A stretch of 64,000 bases of DNA from Alishewanella agri BL06 (GCF_000272005.1 NZ_AKKU01000025.1:153493-217492); one strand, 5' to 3'; positions 45,943 to 55,028 are shown, counted from the first letter of the stretch. The notes: a model not told the origin generated them from the letters alone. Numbers and translations are program-made.

Positions 45943-47910
45943 ATGACGATTGAAATTAAAGTACCAGATATTGGTACCGATGAAGTAGAAGTGACCGAGA
46001 TCCTGGTAAAGGTGGGTGACGTTGTTGCTGCCGACCAGTCGCTGTTAAGCGTAGAAGGTGACAAGGCTTCAATGGAAGTACCTGCTGCCGTGGCCGGCAC
46101 GGTACAGGAAATTAAGGTTAAGGTAGGCGATAAAGTTAAAACCGGTAGCCTGATTATGGTGTTTGCCGGTGCCGGTGCCGGCGCCGAAGCCAAAACCGAA
46201 GCCAAGGCTGCGCCAGCGCCAGCCGAAACGCCAGCCGCCCCGGCACCCGCAGCAGCGGCCAGCGCCGAGGTAACAAGCGCAGAAGTAAAAGAAGTGCAGG
46301 TGCCGGATATCGGTGGCGATGAAGTCGAAGTCACCGAGATTATGGTGAAGGTTGGCGATAGCGTCACAGCCGATCAGTCACTGCTCAGCGTCGAAGGTGA
46401 CAAGGCCTCGATGGAAGTGCCAGCGCCGTTCGCCGGTGTGGTAAAAGAAATCAAAGTACAGGCCGGCAGTAAGGTGAAAACCGGCAGCCTGATTATGCTG
46501 TTTGAAGTTGCCGGCAGCGGCAAAGCGCCGGCCGCTGCGGCTCCAGCCAGTGCTCCGGCTGCGGCTGCGCCGGCTGCTGCCAGCACAGAGCAAAAAGACG
46601 TTAAGGTACCGGATATCGGTGGCGATGAAGTCGAAGTGACTGAGATTATGGTCAAGGTTGGCGATACCGTTGCGGCCGATCAGTCACTGCTTAGCGTTGA
46701 AGGTGACAAGGCCTCGATGGAAGTGCCAGCGCCGTTCGCCGGTGTGGTAAAAGAAATTAAGGTACAAACCGGTAGCAAGGTGAAAACCGGCAGCCTGATT
46801 ATGGTGTTCGAAGTGGCTGGTGCTGCCAAAGCGGCCGCGCCTGCCGCTGCCAGTAGAGCTGCTACCACTGCAGCTGCTACCACTGCTACCGCGCCAACGG
46901 CTAGCGCCAGCCCAGCGGCTGCGCCAGCAACAACGGCAGCGGCTGACGGCTTTGTGGCTAATAGTGCCTATGCCCATGCTTCGCCAGTGATCCGCCGCTT
47001 AGCGCGCGAGTTTGGCATTAACCTGGCCAAGGTAACAGGCACTGGCCGTAAAGGCCGCGTCGTGAAAGAAGACGTGCAGAACTACGTGAAGCAGTTAGTG
47101 AAGCAGGTAGAAAGCGGTGCTGCACCGGCTGCTGCGGCAACCTCTGCCGGCGGTAACAATATGGGCTTTGACTTACTGGCCTGGCCAAAAGTCGATTTTG
47201 CCAAGTTTGGTGCCGTAGAAGAGAAACCGCTGTCGCGGATCCAGAAAATCTCTGGTGCTAACCTGCATCGCAACTGGGTACGCATTCCGCATGTAACCCA
47301 GTTTGACGAAGCCGATATCACTGGCCTGGAAGAATTCCGCAAAGAGCAGAATGCGCTGGCGGATAAGAAAAAGATGGGCGTTAAATACACCCCGCTGGTC
47401 TTTATTATGAAAGCGGTGGCCAAGGCGCTGGAAGAGTTCCCAACTTTTAACAGCTCTTTATCAGAAGATGGCGCCAGCCTGATCCTGAAAAAGTATGTGC
47501 ATTTAGGCATCGCTGTTGATACGCCAAATGGCCTGGTGGTGCCGGTGGTACGGGATGTTAACAAAAAAGGCATTATCGAATTATCCCGCGAGCTGCAGGA
47601 CATTTCGGTGAAGGCGCGCGAAGGTAAACTGACGGCCAGCGATATGCAGGGCGGCTGTTTTACTATCTCCAGCCTGGGTGGCATTGGCGGTACCGCCTTT
47701 ACCCCTATCGTTAACGCGCCGGAAGTGGCCATTTTGGGTGTCTCGAAATCCGACATCAAACCAAAATGGAATGGCAAAGAGTTTGAGCCTAAGCTGATGC
47801 TGCCATTATCGGTATCCTACGACCATAGGGTAATTGACGGTGCCCTGGCGGCGCGCTTTACTGCCACCTTAGCCAGTTATCTGGCCGATATCCGGCAAAT
47901 TATTATGTAA
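45943..47910 (+). CDS. aceF: Dihydrolipoamide acetyltransferase AceF with three lipoyl domains
   Basis: E2 core of pyruvate dehydrogenase, 655 residues. Three lipoyl domains (about 1-75, 119-193 and 219-293) each carry the lipoylated lysine in [10 protein letters not shown]. Alanine/proline-rich linkers join them. A peripheral-subunit-binding domain follows (about 346-385, [14 protein letters not shown]), then the catalytic domain with DHRVIDGA. Lipoyl domains 2 and 3 share a 59-base identical DNA stretch. E. coli AceF also has three domains. Co-transcribed with aceE. Confidence 0.96.
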   Translation: MTIEIKVPDIGTDEVEVTEILVKVGDVVAADQSLLSVEGDKASMEVPAAVAGTVQEIKVKVGDKVKTGSLIMVFAGAGAGAEAKTEAKAAPAPAETPAAPAPAAAASAEVTSAEVKEVQVPDIGGDEVEVTEIMVKVGDSVTADQSLLSVEGDKASMEVPAPFAGVVKEIKVQAGSKVKTGSLIMLFEVAGSGKAPAAAAPASAPAAAAPAAASTEQKDVKVPDIGGDEVEVTEIMVKVGDTVAADQSLLSVEGDKASMEVPAPFAGVVKEIKVQTGSKVKTGSLIMVFEVAGAAKAAAPAAASRAATTAAATTATAPTASASPAAAPATTAAADGFVANSAYAHASPVIRRLAREFGINLAKVTGTGRKGRVVKEDVQNYVKQLVKQVESGAAPAAAATSAGGNNMGFDLLAWPKVDFAKFGAVEEKPLSRIQKISGANLHRNWVRIPHVTQFDEADITGLEEFRKEQNALADKKKMGVKYTPLVFIMKAVAKALEEFPTFNSSLSEDGASLILKKYVHLGIAVDTPNGLVVPVVRDVNKKGIIELSRELQDISVKAREGKLTASDMQGGCFTISSLGGIGGTAFTPIVNAPEVAILGVSKSDIKPKWNGKEFEPKLMLPLSVSYDHRVIDGALAARFTATLASYLADIRQIIM

Positions 47911-47917
47911 AAAAGCC

Positions 47918-47945
47918 ATTACGCCACGAAAAGTGGCGTAATTTT
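47918..47945 (+). terminator. Intrinsic terminator after aceF
   Basis: ATTACGCCAC pairs perfectly with GTGGCGTAAT around GAAAA, with T residues following. lpdA must then have its own promoter or depend on read-through. Confidence 0.8.
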
Positions 47946-48075
47946 CACTCAGCCATGCAATCTATGGTTACAGAGCGGCGGCTCTGATGTTAAAATTCCG
48001 CCAATTTTTTCGCCTGACAGCCCTTGCCCTACACTTGGCTGTTGGAAAAATTTACTGATGATAAAAGGTAAAATG

Positions 48076-49485
48076 ATGAGCAACGAAATTAAAACCCAAG
48101 TGGTAGTGCTGGGCGCAGGCCCTGGCGGTTACTCTGCAGCCTTCCGTGCCGCAGACTTAGGCTTAGAAGTCACACTGGTTGAAGCACGCAGCACCTTAGG
48201 TGGCGTGTGCTTAAACGTGGGTTGTATCCCATCTAAAGCACTGCTGCACGTTGCAAAAGTGATCGACGATGCCAAAGAAATGGCCTCACACGGCGTGACC
48301 TTTGGCGCACCGGAAATTGATTTAGATAAAATCCGTGCCTGGAAAGACAAGGTCATTGGTCAGCTGACCAACGGCCTGGGCGGCATGGCGAAAATGCGCA
48401 AAGTTAAGGTAGTTAACGGCTACGGTAAATTTACCGGCGCGAACACCTTACAGGTTGGCGATACTACCATTACCTTCGAACACGCTATTATTGCAGCCGG
48501 TTCAGAGCCAGTGGCGCTGCCATTTATTCCAAAAGATGACCGCGTAATCGACTCTACCGGCGCGCTGGAATTAAAAGATATCCCAGGCGAAATGCTGGTA
48601 TTAGGTGGCGGTATTATCGGCCTGGAAATGGGTACTGTATACCGTGCGCTGGGTTCTAAAGTATCAGTAGTAGAATTTGCTGATCAGTTAGTACCAGCCG
48701 CTGATGCCGATATCGTTAAAGCCTACACCAAGTACAACAGCAAAAACTTCAACATTATGCTGTCAACCAAGGTAACAGCAGTAGAAGCCAAGAAAGATGG
48801 TTTATACGTGACCTTTGAAGGCAAAAACGCCCCGGCTAACCCGGTACGTTACGACAAGATCTTAGTTGCGGTTGGCCGTAAGCCAAACGGCAACCTGTTA
48901 GACGCGGCCAAAGCCGGTGTTAACGTCGATGAGCGTGGCTTTATCAATGTTGATAAGCAACTGCGCACCAACGTGCCACACATCTATGCTATCGGTGACG
49001 TTATTGGCCAGCCAATGTTAGCGCACAAAGCGGTACACGAAGGCCACGTAGCGGCTGAAGTGATCTCTGGCTTAAAGCACTTCTTCGATCCACGCTGCAT
49101 TCCATCAGTCGCCTATACCGATCCGGAAATGGCTTGGGTAGGTGTCACCGAGAAAGAAGCAAAAGAGAAGGGCATCGCAGTAGAAACCGCCACCTTCCCA
49201 TGGGCAGCCTCTGGCCGCGCTATTGCTTCAGCCCGTACTGAAGGCTTCACTAAGTTAATTTTCGACAAAGAAACCCACCGTATCCTGGGTGGCGCCATTG
49301 TCGGTATCAACGCCGGTGAAATGCTGGGTGAAATCTGCTTAGCAGTAGAAATGGGTGCCGACGCCGAAGATATCGCGTTAACCATCCACGCTCACCCAAC
49401 GCTAAACGAGTCTATCGGCTTAGCAGCAGAGATCTACGAAGGTTCTATCACCGACCTGCCAAATCCAAAAGCGAAGAAGAAGTAA
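48076..49485 (+). CDS. lpdA: Dihydrolipoamide dehydrogenase LpdA
   Basis: FAD disulfide oxidoreductase (E3) of 469 residues serving pyruvate and 2-oxoglutarate dehydrogenases. It has the dinucleotide fold VVVLGAGPGGYSAA, redox pair C45/C50 (GGVCLNVGC) and the active-site HAHPTLNE near the end. AAAAGGT lies 7-8 bases before the ATG at 48076; ATGs at 48073 and 48058 are alternatives. It is separated from aceF by a terminator. Its codon choice (CCA, TTA, GCA) differs from aceEF, which prefer CCG and CTG. Confidence 0.95.
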   Translation: MSNEIKTQVVVLGAGPGGYSAAFRAADLGLEVTLVEARSTLGGVCLNVGCIPSKALLHVAKVIDDAKEMASHGVTFGAPEIDLDKIRAWKDKVIGQLTNGLGGMAKMRKVKVVNGYGKFTGANTLQVGDTTITFEHAIIAAGSEPVALPFIPKDDRVIDSTGALELKDIPGEMLVLGGGIIGLEMGTVYRALGSKVSVVEFADQLVPAADADIVKAYTKYNSKNFNIMLSTKVTAVEAKKDGLYVTFEGKNAPANPVRYDKILVAVGRKPNGNLLDAAKAGVNVDERGFINVDKQLRTNVPHIYAIGDVIGQPMLAHKAVHEGHVAAEVISGLKHFFDPRCIPSVAYTDPEMAWVGVTEKEAKEKGIAVETATFPWAASGRAIASARTEGFTKLIFDKETHRILGGAIVGINAGEMLGEICLAVEMGADAEDIALTIHAHPTLNESIGLAAEIYEGSITDLPNPKAKKK

Positions 49486-49507
49486 TTTTTCTAAGTTTTT
49501 GAGAAGA

Positions 49508-49535
49508 CAAAGGCCGCGAATGCGGCCTTTGTTTT
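49508..49535 (+). terminator. Intrinsic terminator after lpdA
   Basis: CAAAGGCCGC pairs with GCGGCCTTTG around GAAT and is followed by TTTTG. Confidence 0.88.
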
Positions 49536-49590
49536 GTTAAGAAATATATAATTACATCTATCTTAAGAATATGCTTTCAAGCAACATTAC

Positions 49591-51897
49591 TTACCCATAT
49601 CTGAAAATCGCAGATTTGCATCTTTTTAGTAATCTCTTTACATCGTGAACCTTATTCGAAGGATTGATTTCATCTTCCAACCATTCTTTAGCCTGAACAA
49701 GATATCTAAAAGCTGTATCATCTGCATACTTATCAAAATACCTAAGAGCATGATCTGCGAACGTCATTGCATGGAATACCTTTCGTATATCAGAGGAGTA
49801 ACATTCTTTTAGAGTATTTAAACTATCATCTAGAACGAGCCTTACTTCGTCAGACATGTCTCTATCAATGTTGGCTCGAAATTTAATAATGGCGTACGAA
49901 TTTTTAATTGCCCAGTTCTTTGATCCTGAGTGAGCGACTGCTTCATCAATAACTTTAAATGCCTCTTGATGATCACCTCTCCTACTTAAGTATAAAGCTT
50001 TTTGTTGGAGATTAAATGGCGAGGGGTGTTTCTTATAAATCACATCGTAGATCGCAATGCCATCTTTTATATTTGGGAACGCTTTTTCAAATAATCGTGC
50101 GTCGTACGCTTTGCGTTTAAAAATATCGTAGACAGGAATGCTGTATCTGCTCACATTCGTATGGAAACGTCTTAAAACTTGGGCAAGCACGTTTACAGGT
50201 GCCAGGTTAGAAATTAAATCTGCCAATATATTTGACCTGACAAGATACGCATCTTGATTGTAAGTTAATAAGCTACCATCGTGTTCCGCTAAATTTCTGC
50301 CAAGTCCTTCGACTAAACTATAAATTTCCTTGTAACTTAATTGGTTATCTTGGAAATATGAAATAAGAATGTCCATTGAAGCGACACTTCTTGAACGATG
50401 TAGATAACAAATAAGAACGAACAATTCAACTAGCTTGCTATCAATCCTATCTAACTGCTTTATTACACTAGTGAATCGGTCTCTTATATTAGATGACGTG
50501 CAGTTTTGTTCAATCAATTCGAATATGGATTCCCCTTCCTTTTTCTGAATTAAGGGAACTCTTCTTATATCATAAGGAATACTATCATATATGCTTTGAA
50601 CATCTTCTTCAGATATATCTGTTATATCTATTATGTCTATGTTTCTATGGAAAAAGGCATGATTTGAGGAAGATAGGTAAGCATAATCTCTTTCTGCGGC
50701 TATAAATTTATAGCTACTATTGTTAGATATCAAAGAAATTGCTTCTAATGATGACTGACTATCATCTATGAAGAATATTGCTCCGTTACTTCCAATTTTA
50801 TTTTCTATTTGATGTAGCTGCTCCTTTGTAAGGTCTTTAACAAAGAATTTAAACGCGGGTGTTTCGTAGTCAGTTGCCATCTGCATTAACAGCGTCGATT
50901 TTCCGGTTGCAGCAGCCCCAGTTATTAATACATTCTTATCACCATCAAGCATATCCTTAATTTTTCTAAAATAAGTCGTTTTAATTACTCTTTTAGAATA
51001 CGCATCACTCCAGACAGGAGTTGCACCTTGAAAAAACTCCTTGATTTCTCGATGAGTAACTTGTGCGTTGCTTGGGACTAAAATATTCTTAAATTCATCT
51101 AAATCTAGACTTTTGACATCAGTATTTTCTGGATAAATTTTGTCAAAGTAACGAAGAAAATCTAATGTGTTTGATTCAATGATGCTCAGGCCAAGAGATT
51201 TAAAATATGATATCTGATCATCATTTCCTGGCTCAGGTTTTACGACTATCCAAGAATCTTTCCTGCCGCTATCTTTCAATACATCAGATAAAGTTGCAAG
51301 AGTTCCAGCATCATTCATGGAGTATCCCCAGAATATGGTGGGGAACTCTATCATCTTCCTGCTTAGATGAGTCCATCTAGCTGGTTCTGAACTTACTATT
51401 TTTGATATGTCTAGATCTCTGAATATTAGCTCTGAGTCCGGATTTGAAATTGAACCGTGCAAGTGGTACAGATCTATAGCAGAGTTTTTATTATAGGATG
51501 CACCATTGTAATCTACATCGTTGATGTATTTTTTTTTCGAGCTATTAAATATTTTCTGTATCAGGTTGTCTATGTTTGTTGTGAAAATATTCTTTATCTG
51601 TATATTTTCAATTTTTTCGTATTCACGTTCGAAGGAAGTAACGTTAAACCTTTTTCTTAAGTATGAATCTAGCTCTTCTTTCTTGCTTCGGCTCAGGTAA
51701 GTGCATAACTGTGGTAGCTCTAAACTTGATGGGGAGTTTGGAAATTCAATCAGCAATTCTCCTTTTAGCGCATTACCAGCAGGGAGAGAGCCTAATTCTG
51801 AAGATGCATGAACGGAAAACCCTGAGCCTATAAATAAATTAATACCTGAAGATAAATGCTTTTTTAAGGTGTTTTCAAAATCAATCTTTAATTTCAT
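49591..51897 (-). CDS. SIR2-domain NTPase, Avs5/STAND-like defence protein
   Basis: Protein of 768 residues that I read as an anti-phage effector-sensor. Residues 1 to about 265 are a SIR2-like NADase domain: GSGFS (24-28), FTTNIDNL with N108 and D110, HLHGS with His147, and WGYSMND (190-196). A P-loop NTPase follows, with Walker A GAAATGKST (327-335, Lys333) and Walker B FFIDD (375-379). The C-terminal 200 residues are helical, TPR-like (LQQKALYLSRRGDHQEAFKVIDEAV). SIR2-STAND proteins of this size (Avs5) sense phage proteins and deplete NAD. Base composition (about 36% G+C by eye) differs sharply from its neighbours, suggesting recent transfer. It stands alone; no partner gene is adjacent. 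Confidence 0.82.
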   Translation of the reverse strand: MKLKIDFENTLKKHLSSGINLFIGSGFSVHASSELGSLPAGNALKGELLIEFPNSPSSLELPQLCTYLSRSKKEELDSYLRKRFNVTSFEREYEKIENIQIKNIFTTNIDNLIQKIFNSSKKKYINDVDYNGASYNKNSAIDLYHLHGSISNPDSELIFRDLDISKIVSSEPARWTHLSRKMIEFPTIFWGYSMNDAGTLATLSDVLKDSGRKDSWIVVKPEPGNDDQISYFKSLGLSIIESNTLDFLRYFDKIYPENTDVKSLDLDEFKNILVPSNAQVTHREIKEFFQGATPVWSDAYSKRVIKTTYFRKIKDMLDGDKNVLITGAAATGKSTLLMQMATDYETPAFKFFVKDLTKEQLHQIENKIGSNGAIFFIDDSQSSLEAISLISNNSSYKFIAAERDYAYLSSSNHAFFHRNIDIIDITDISEEDVQSIYDSIPYDIRRVPLIQKKEGESIFELIEQNCTSSNIRDRFTSVIKQLDRIDSKLVELFVLICYLHRSRSVASMDILISYFQDNQLSYKEIYSLVEGLGRNLAEHDGSLLTYNQDAYLVRSNILADLISNLAPVNVLAQVLRRFHTNVSRYSIPVYDIFKRKAYDARLFEKAFPNIKDGIAIYDVIYKKHPSPFNLQQKALYLSRRGDHQEAFKVIDEAVAHSGSKNWAIKNSYAIIKFRANIDRDMSDEVRLVLDDSLNTLKECYSSDIRKVFHAMTFADHALRYFDKYADDTAFRYLVQAKEWLEDEINPSNKVHDVKRLLKRCKSAIFRYG

Positions 51898-52068
51898 TTT
51901 GATACCGTCAGCCTTTTACTACTTCGTATCTGTAATTGTTAAGTTTTTCTATAAACCAACAAGCACTATAATAATTAATCAATTTATGTTTACACTAAAA
52001 TAGAATTACCTCAATTAAATTCACTGGTCAAGATTTTTTTGACTTTTATTAAAGTGAGGTATAGAAAA

Positions 52069-52185
52069 GTGACGGAGCCCGGTTTATTTCTGCCTGGTGC
52101 GGCGAGGCTAAAAGAGATTAGCCGTCATAGCGAGCAGTTGTTCTTAGGGGCAGATACTGCAAAGTTAGGTGAGTTTAGCGAGTGA
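52069..52185 (+). CDS. Small unidentified reading frame (38 aa) or gene fragment
   Basis: A GTG start with GAGGT eight bases ahead opens a 38-residue frame beginning VTEPGLFLPGAARLKEISR and ending in TGA at 52183-52185. I do not recognise it. It begins exactly where foreign-looking A+T-rich DNA gives way to native composition. It could therefore be the 3' end of a native gene cut by the insertion, or a real short gene. Confidence 0.3.
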   Translation: MTEPGLFLPGAARLKEISRHSEQLFLGADTAKLGEFSE

Positions 52186-52216
52186 TTCGGGCTTTCACCA
52201 CTAAGTTATCCTTCGG

Positions 52217-52329
52217 CTAGTTCCTGACACCAGAATTACGGTCACTATGCTGCATGCGGTCGATCAATATTACCACTGCCAAAAGTTGCGCTGTCCACTC
52301 CGGTTTTAGGATCTGCACCGCATAGGTAT
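52217..52329 (-). pseudogene. 3' remnant of a duplicated LURP-one-like gene
   Basis: Bases 52228-52329 match 53011-53112 without gaps and with seven mismatches; the last 50 or so bases are identical. The match is in frame with the end of the intact gene at 53000-53497. The conceptual product ends ILIDRMQHSDRNSGVRN and then a TAG at the homologous position. Most changes are silent or conservative, so the paralogue probably diverged while functional and was later truncated at about 52330. Confidence 0.8.
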
Positions 52330-52515
52330 TGACCTTCGGGGTCAGATACCAAGGCGTCTAGTAGAGATCATACATCCAAGAAACCCACAGCAAAATGCTG
52401 GAACAGCTGTAACCCAGAGTGACTTGCCCAATTAAGCGAACACTGCTCTGAAAGTCGTTAGCTTGCACAGTAAATTTCAGCAGAAGTTGCTACCATAGCC
52501 AGAGGTAACAACTTC

Positions 52516-52989
52516 ATGCAATGCTGGAGCTTAAAGATGGATTTAGACGACGCACAAGACTGGGCCTGGTGTGACAGCCAGTTTGCGGCCATTGAAACTT
52601 ACGTAAAAACCCAGCAAATCCCGCATGGTATGATTTGCGACTGGCCGGAATGGTATACCGCGCCTTACGTTGGGTTATGGGCAGTAGAAAACCCGGAGGA
52701 TCCGGGGTTTGTTGGGCACTGGATCCTGGCCGGCGATAGCACCGGCGCACAGCCTCAACCCGTACCATTTGACCACCTTAGCGCCACCGATTTACCCGAG
52801 CCCCGTGATGCTATGGCCGCCTTTGCGCATAAATGGACCACGCTTGCCGCAGCCGCCAATAAAGGTATAGCCTGGCAAGGCAGCCCGGAGCTTAGCGGCG
52901 ATTTGGCCGCCAAAGCAAAACAACTTAGTCGTCAGGCGCAGTTGTTGGCGCTGTGGGCGGCTGATGATGAGTTATGGGATTTGGATTAG
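52516..52989 (+). CDS. DUF4826-like protein
   Basis: Cytoplasmic protein of 157 residues, rich in tryptophan and acidic residues. The order ... WCDSQFAAIETYVKTQQI ... WPEWYTAPYVGLWAVE ... GFVGHWILAGDSTGA ... is reminiscent of DUF4826, an Alteromonadales family of unknown function. The alternative start ATG at 52537 would drop seven residues. It lies between the LURP-one-like remnant and the intact copy and is convergent with the latter. Confidence 0.7.
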   Translation: MQCWSLKMDLDDAQDWAWCDSQFAAIETYVKTQQIPHGMICDWPEWYTAPYVGLWAVENPEDPGFVGHWILAGDSTGAQPQPVPFDHLSATDLPEPRDAMAAFAHKWTTLAAAANKGIAWQGSPELSGDLAAKAKQLSRQAQLLALWAADDELWDLD

Positions 52990-52999
52990 TGTTAAATCG

Positions 53000-53497
53000 C
53001 TAATCCCCCACACCCGAATTACGATCACTATGCTGCAAGCGGTCAATCACTATTACTACCGCCAAAAGTTGCGCTGTCCACTCCGGTTTTAGGATCTGCA
53101 CCGCATAGGTATCAGACCAGCTAAACCATTTTTTTGAGATGCTGGCAATCAGCTGGCCCTGTTGGCGGATTTCATATTCGTGTTGCCAGAAATTGCCGGT
53201 CATCTCTAGTTGCCCGTGCGGCGTTTCCACCACAAAGCGGCTTTTTAACAACGCCCAGAACCGCTTGCGCACCAGCCATTCGCTGCCATCGTTATTAACA
53301 ATCCTGCAGGCGGGTAACAGCGTCAGGTATTTGCGGCGGATCTTTAGTAGTGGCTGGGCGCTGGCATTAAACAGCGTTTGGCTACTGCTAAAACTAAAGA
53401 CTTTACCTTTTACCATGTAGGCCGCACGGCCGTGCTCATCTTCAATGCTAAAGCTATCGCTTAGACTAAGCAGTTTTTGTTTAATCAGATATTTCAT
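53000..53497 (-). CDS. LURP-one-related (YxjI-like) protein
   Basis: Protein of 165 residues opening MKYLIKQKLLSLSDSFSIEDEHGRAAYMVKGKVFSF, typical of the LURP-one/YxjI beta-barrel fold related to Tubby. The repeating pattern (KIRRKYLTLLPACRIV, GNFWQHEYEIRQQGQLIASISKKWFSWSDTYAVQI) supports this. These proteins may bind membrane lipids, but bacterial function is unknown. A truncated second copy of its 3' end lies at 52217-52329. Confidence 0.78.
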   Translation of the reverse strand: MKYLIKQKLLSLSDSFSIEDEHGRAAYMVKGKVFSFSSSQTLFNASAQPLLKIRRKYLTLLPACRIVNNDGSEWLVRKRFWALLKSRFVVETPHGQLEMTGNFWQHEYEIRQQGQLIASISKKWFSWSDTYAVQILKPEWTAQLLAVVIVIDRLQHSDRNSGVGD

Positions 53498-53599
53498 AGC
53501 GGTTGTCCTTGCCTTAGCTCGCTGGGGCCTTGCTCACCATTTTGCTGAAAGTATGTTAACTTATACATAAACCTGATGCGTGATTTTTAAGGTGTTTTT

Positions 53600-53992
53600 A
53601 TGCAGCAAGCCGCTGTGCTTAATCGTTTAGTATCGCTGGCAGCCGCCAATCCTCAGATAGCGGCATTGTGGCTATACGGCTCGCGTGCGCGGGGCACTGC
53701 TGGTGACGCCAGTGACTACGATTTGGCGGTACTGTTTGCTGACTATCAAAACGATCCGGTTGAGCGTCGTTTGGCGCCGGAGTTACTGGCGTTGGATTGG
53801 CAAAGCGAGCTACCGGATATTCAATTATCTGTGCTTGATGTGCAGCAAGTGCCACTACCACTGGCTTTTACTGTAGTAAGCGACAATACCTTACTGTATT
53901 GCCGCGATGATTTTGCCCGGCTGGAGTTTGAACGCCGCACGCTGTCAAAGTGGGAAATTGATCACCTTTACCATAAGGCGCACTATGCTTAA
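53600..53992 (+). CDS. mntA: MntA-type nucleotidyltransferase antitoxin
   Basis: Minimal nucleotidyltransferase of 130 residues. It has the family motif GSX10DXD: G27-S28, then D39 and D41 (GSRARG ... DYD). In type VII toxin-antitoxin systems MntA transfers AMP groups to a tyrosine of the HEPN toxin and silences it. The gene overlaps the HEPN gene by eight bases (ATGCTTAA), the usual coupling. AAGGTG precedes the ATG by seven bases. Confidence 0.9.
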   Translation: MQQAAVLNRLVSLAAANPQIAALWLYGSRARGTAGDASDYDLAVLFADYQNDPVERRLAPELLALDWQSELPDIQLSVLDVQQVPLPLAFTVVSDNTLLYCRDDFARLEFERRTLSKWEIDHLYHKAHYA

Positions 53993-54398
53993 TGCCTATT
54001 TAGACCATATCGAAGAACATTGTAGTGCCAGCCTGGAGTTGCTGGAGCAACTGGCAACAATCGCCAGTCAGCAACCTTTATCCCGTATTGAGCAAAGTGC
54101 TGCAGAACGCCAGCTGCAAGTGTTGGTTGAAGCGGCAATTGGTGTCGCTAAACAGTGGGTCAAAGCCGTTAGTGGTTCAGCACCTGCTGATGCCTATGGT
54201 AGTTTTGAAAAACTCAGTCAACTCGGTAAGCTAAGCGGTAATGAACTGCTACAATGGCGAAAAATTATTGGGTTGCGTAATGCGCTGGTGCACGATTATT
54301 TAAATTTTAGCGTCGACGTATTGCAGCGGGTATTAGTGCAGCGGCAATTTTTACAGGTCTTTCAGTTTATTCAGCTCGCCAGTGCAGCGTTACGATAA
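53985..54398 (+). CDS. hepT: HEPN-domain RNase toxin HepT
   Basis: HEPN protein of 137 residues from the ATG at 53985. The catalytic and modification motif RX4HXY is present as R98-NALV-H103-D-Y105. HepT toxins are ribonucleases, reported to cut tRNA or mRNA, and Tyr105 would be the residue AMPylated by MntA. The frame is open back to 53907 inside mntA, but the overlap start fits the family. The order here is antitoxin first. Confidence 0.9.
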   Translation: MLNAYLDHIEEHCSASLELLEQLATIASQQPLSRIEQSAAERQLQVLVEAAIGVAKQWVKAVSGSAPADAYGSFEKLSQLGKLSGNELLQWRKIIGLRNALVHDYLNFSVDVLQRVLVQRQFLQVFQFIQLASAALR

Positions 54399-54401
54399 CG
54401 G

Positions 54402-55013
54402 CTAACGCTGTGTAGGTTCCGCATTCTTAACCTGCCAATTACCCCATACCGGGTTACCCTCTACCTTAAGCCCCAGCGCTCTTAACCAGTCGGCGGCCTG
54501 ATGGTTGGAGTTATAGTGCATGGTATAGGGCTTATCGCTGGGGATAAAACTAAGATGGCGCTCAGGGCTATAAAAAGGCGCGATCTGACTATGCTGAAAT
54601 TGTTGCTCCAGTGTTTCGATCAGGGCATCGACTTTGGCGGCTTCAACTTGAAATTGCCAGCGCTGACCAATACCAACGCCAATTTGCGCTTCGAGGTTTT
54701 CTCCGGTGCTGGCTGGGGCGATCTGTTGCCGGCCCAGTGCGCCTTTACTGTCCAGAAATAACGCCCGGCTGCCGCTGGCCAGGCTTTGCTCGTTTGCAAC
54801 ATACCAGGCCCAGTCACCAAAGGAATAACGCAGCCGGCTGTGATCGGCAGCGGTTAGCAGAATAGAGCTGTGGCGACCATGCAGCAGTAACTGCACTTCA
54901 CGCGGCTCTGCCACCTGTGCCGGCAAGCTAATGGTGGCGCTGCAGCCGCTTACTAGCAGCAAGGGTAAGCAAATTAACAGTATCAACACTCTTGGTATCA
55001 AAACGTTCTGCAT
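54402..55013 (-). CDS. Putative lipoprotein of unknown function (possibly DUF2459-like)
   Basis: Protein of 203 residues from the ATG at 55013, which has GGGGAGAG six bases ahead. The signal ends in LLLVSGC (Cys24), so it should be lipid-anchored. The body has HGRHSSILLTAADHSRLRYSFGDWAWYVANEQ and ends with PYTMHYNSNHQAADWLRALGLKVEGN. The arrangement recalls DUF2459/TIGR02117 (a conserved His early, an FGDW-Y motif, then NSNH), but I am not certain. The frame continues upstream to 55100 through a 15-base tandem repeat. Confidence 0.65.
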   Translation of the reverse strand: MQNVLIPRVLILLICLPLLLVSGCSATISLPAQVAEPREVQLLLHGRHSSILLTAADHSRLRYSFGDWAWYVANEQSLASGSRALFLDSKGALGRQQIAPASTGENLEAQIGVGIGQRWQFQVEAAKVDALIETLEQQFQHSQIAPFYSPERHLSFIPSDKPYTMHYNSNHQAADWLRALGLKVEGNPVWGNWQVKNAEPTQR

Positions 55014-55028
55014 CAATGCTCTCCCCAT

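Larger units (their letters stand above)
51898..52515. other. Gene-poor junction between defence gene and native DNA
   Basis: This is 618 bases with no normal-length gene. The first about 160 bases are A+T-rich like the SIR2 gene and presumably hold its promoter. From about 52070 base composition returns to that of the genome. The native part holds a possible 38-codon reading frame (52069-52185) and the 3' remnant of a LURP-one-like gene (52217-52329). An imperfect hairpin at 52325-52350 (GGTATTGACC, TTCG loop, GGGTCAGATACC) marks where the remnant breaks off. The rest, 52351-52515, shows nothing recognisable. Confidence 0.6.

Noticed and set aside
45882-47777. Long antisense Ala/Thr/Ser-rich frames over aceF
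   Set aside because: They mirror the repetitive lipoyl and linker codons of aceF and have no ribosome-binding sites or family motifs.
52228-53112. 102-bp direct repeats as insertion-sequence ends or attachment sites
   Set aside because: They are the in-frame 3' end of a gene including its stop codon, and no transposase or integrase lies between or beside them.
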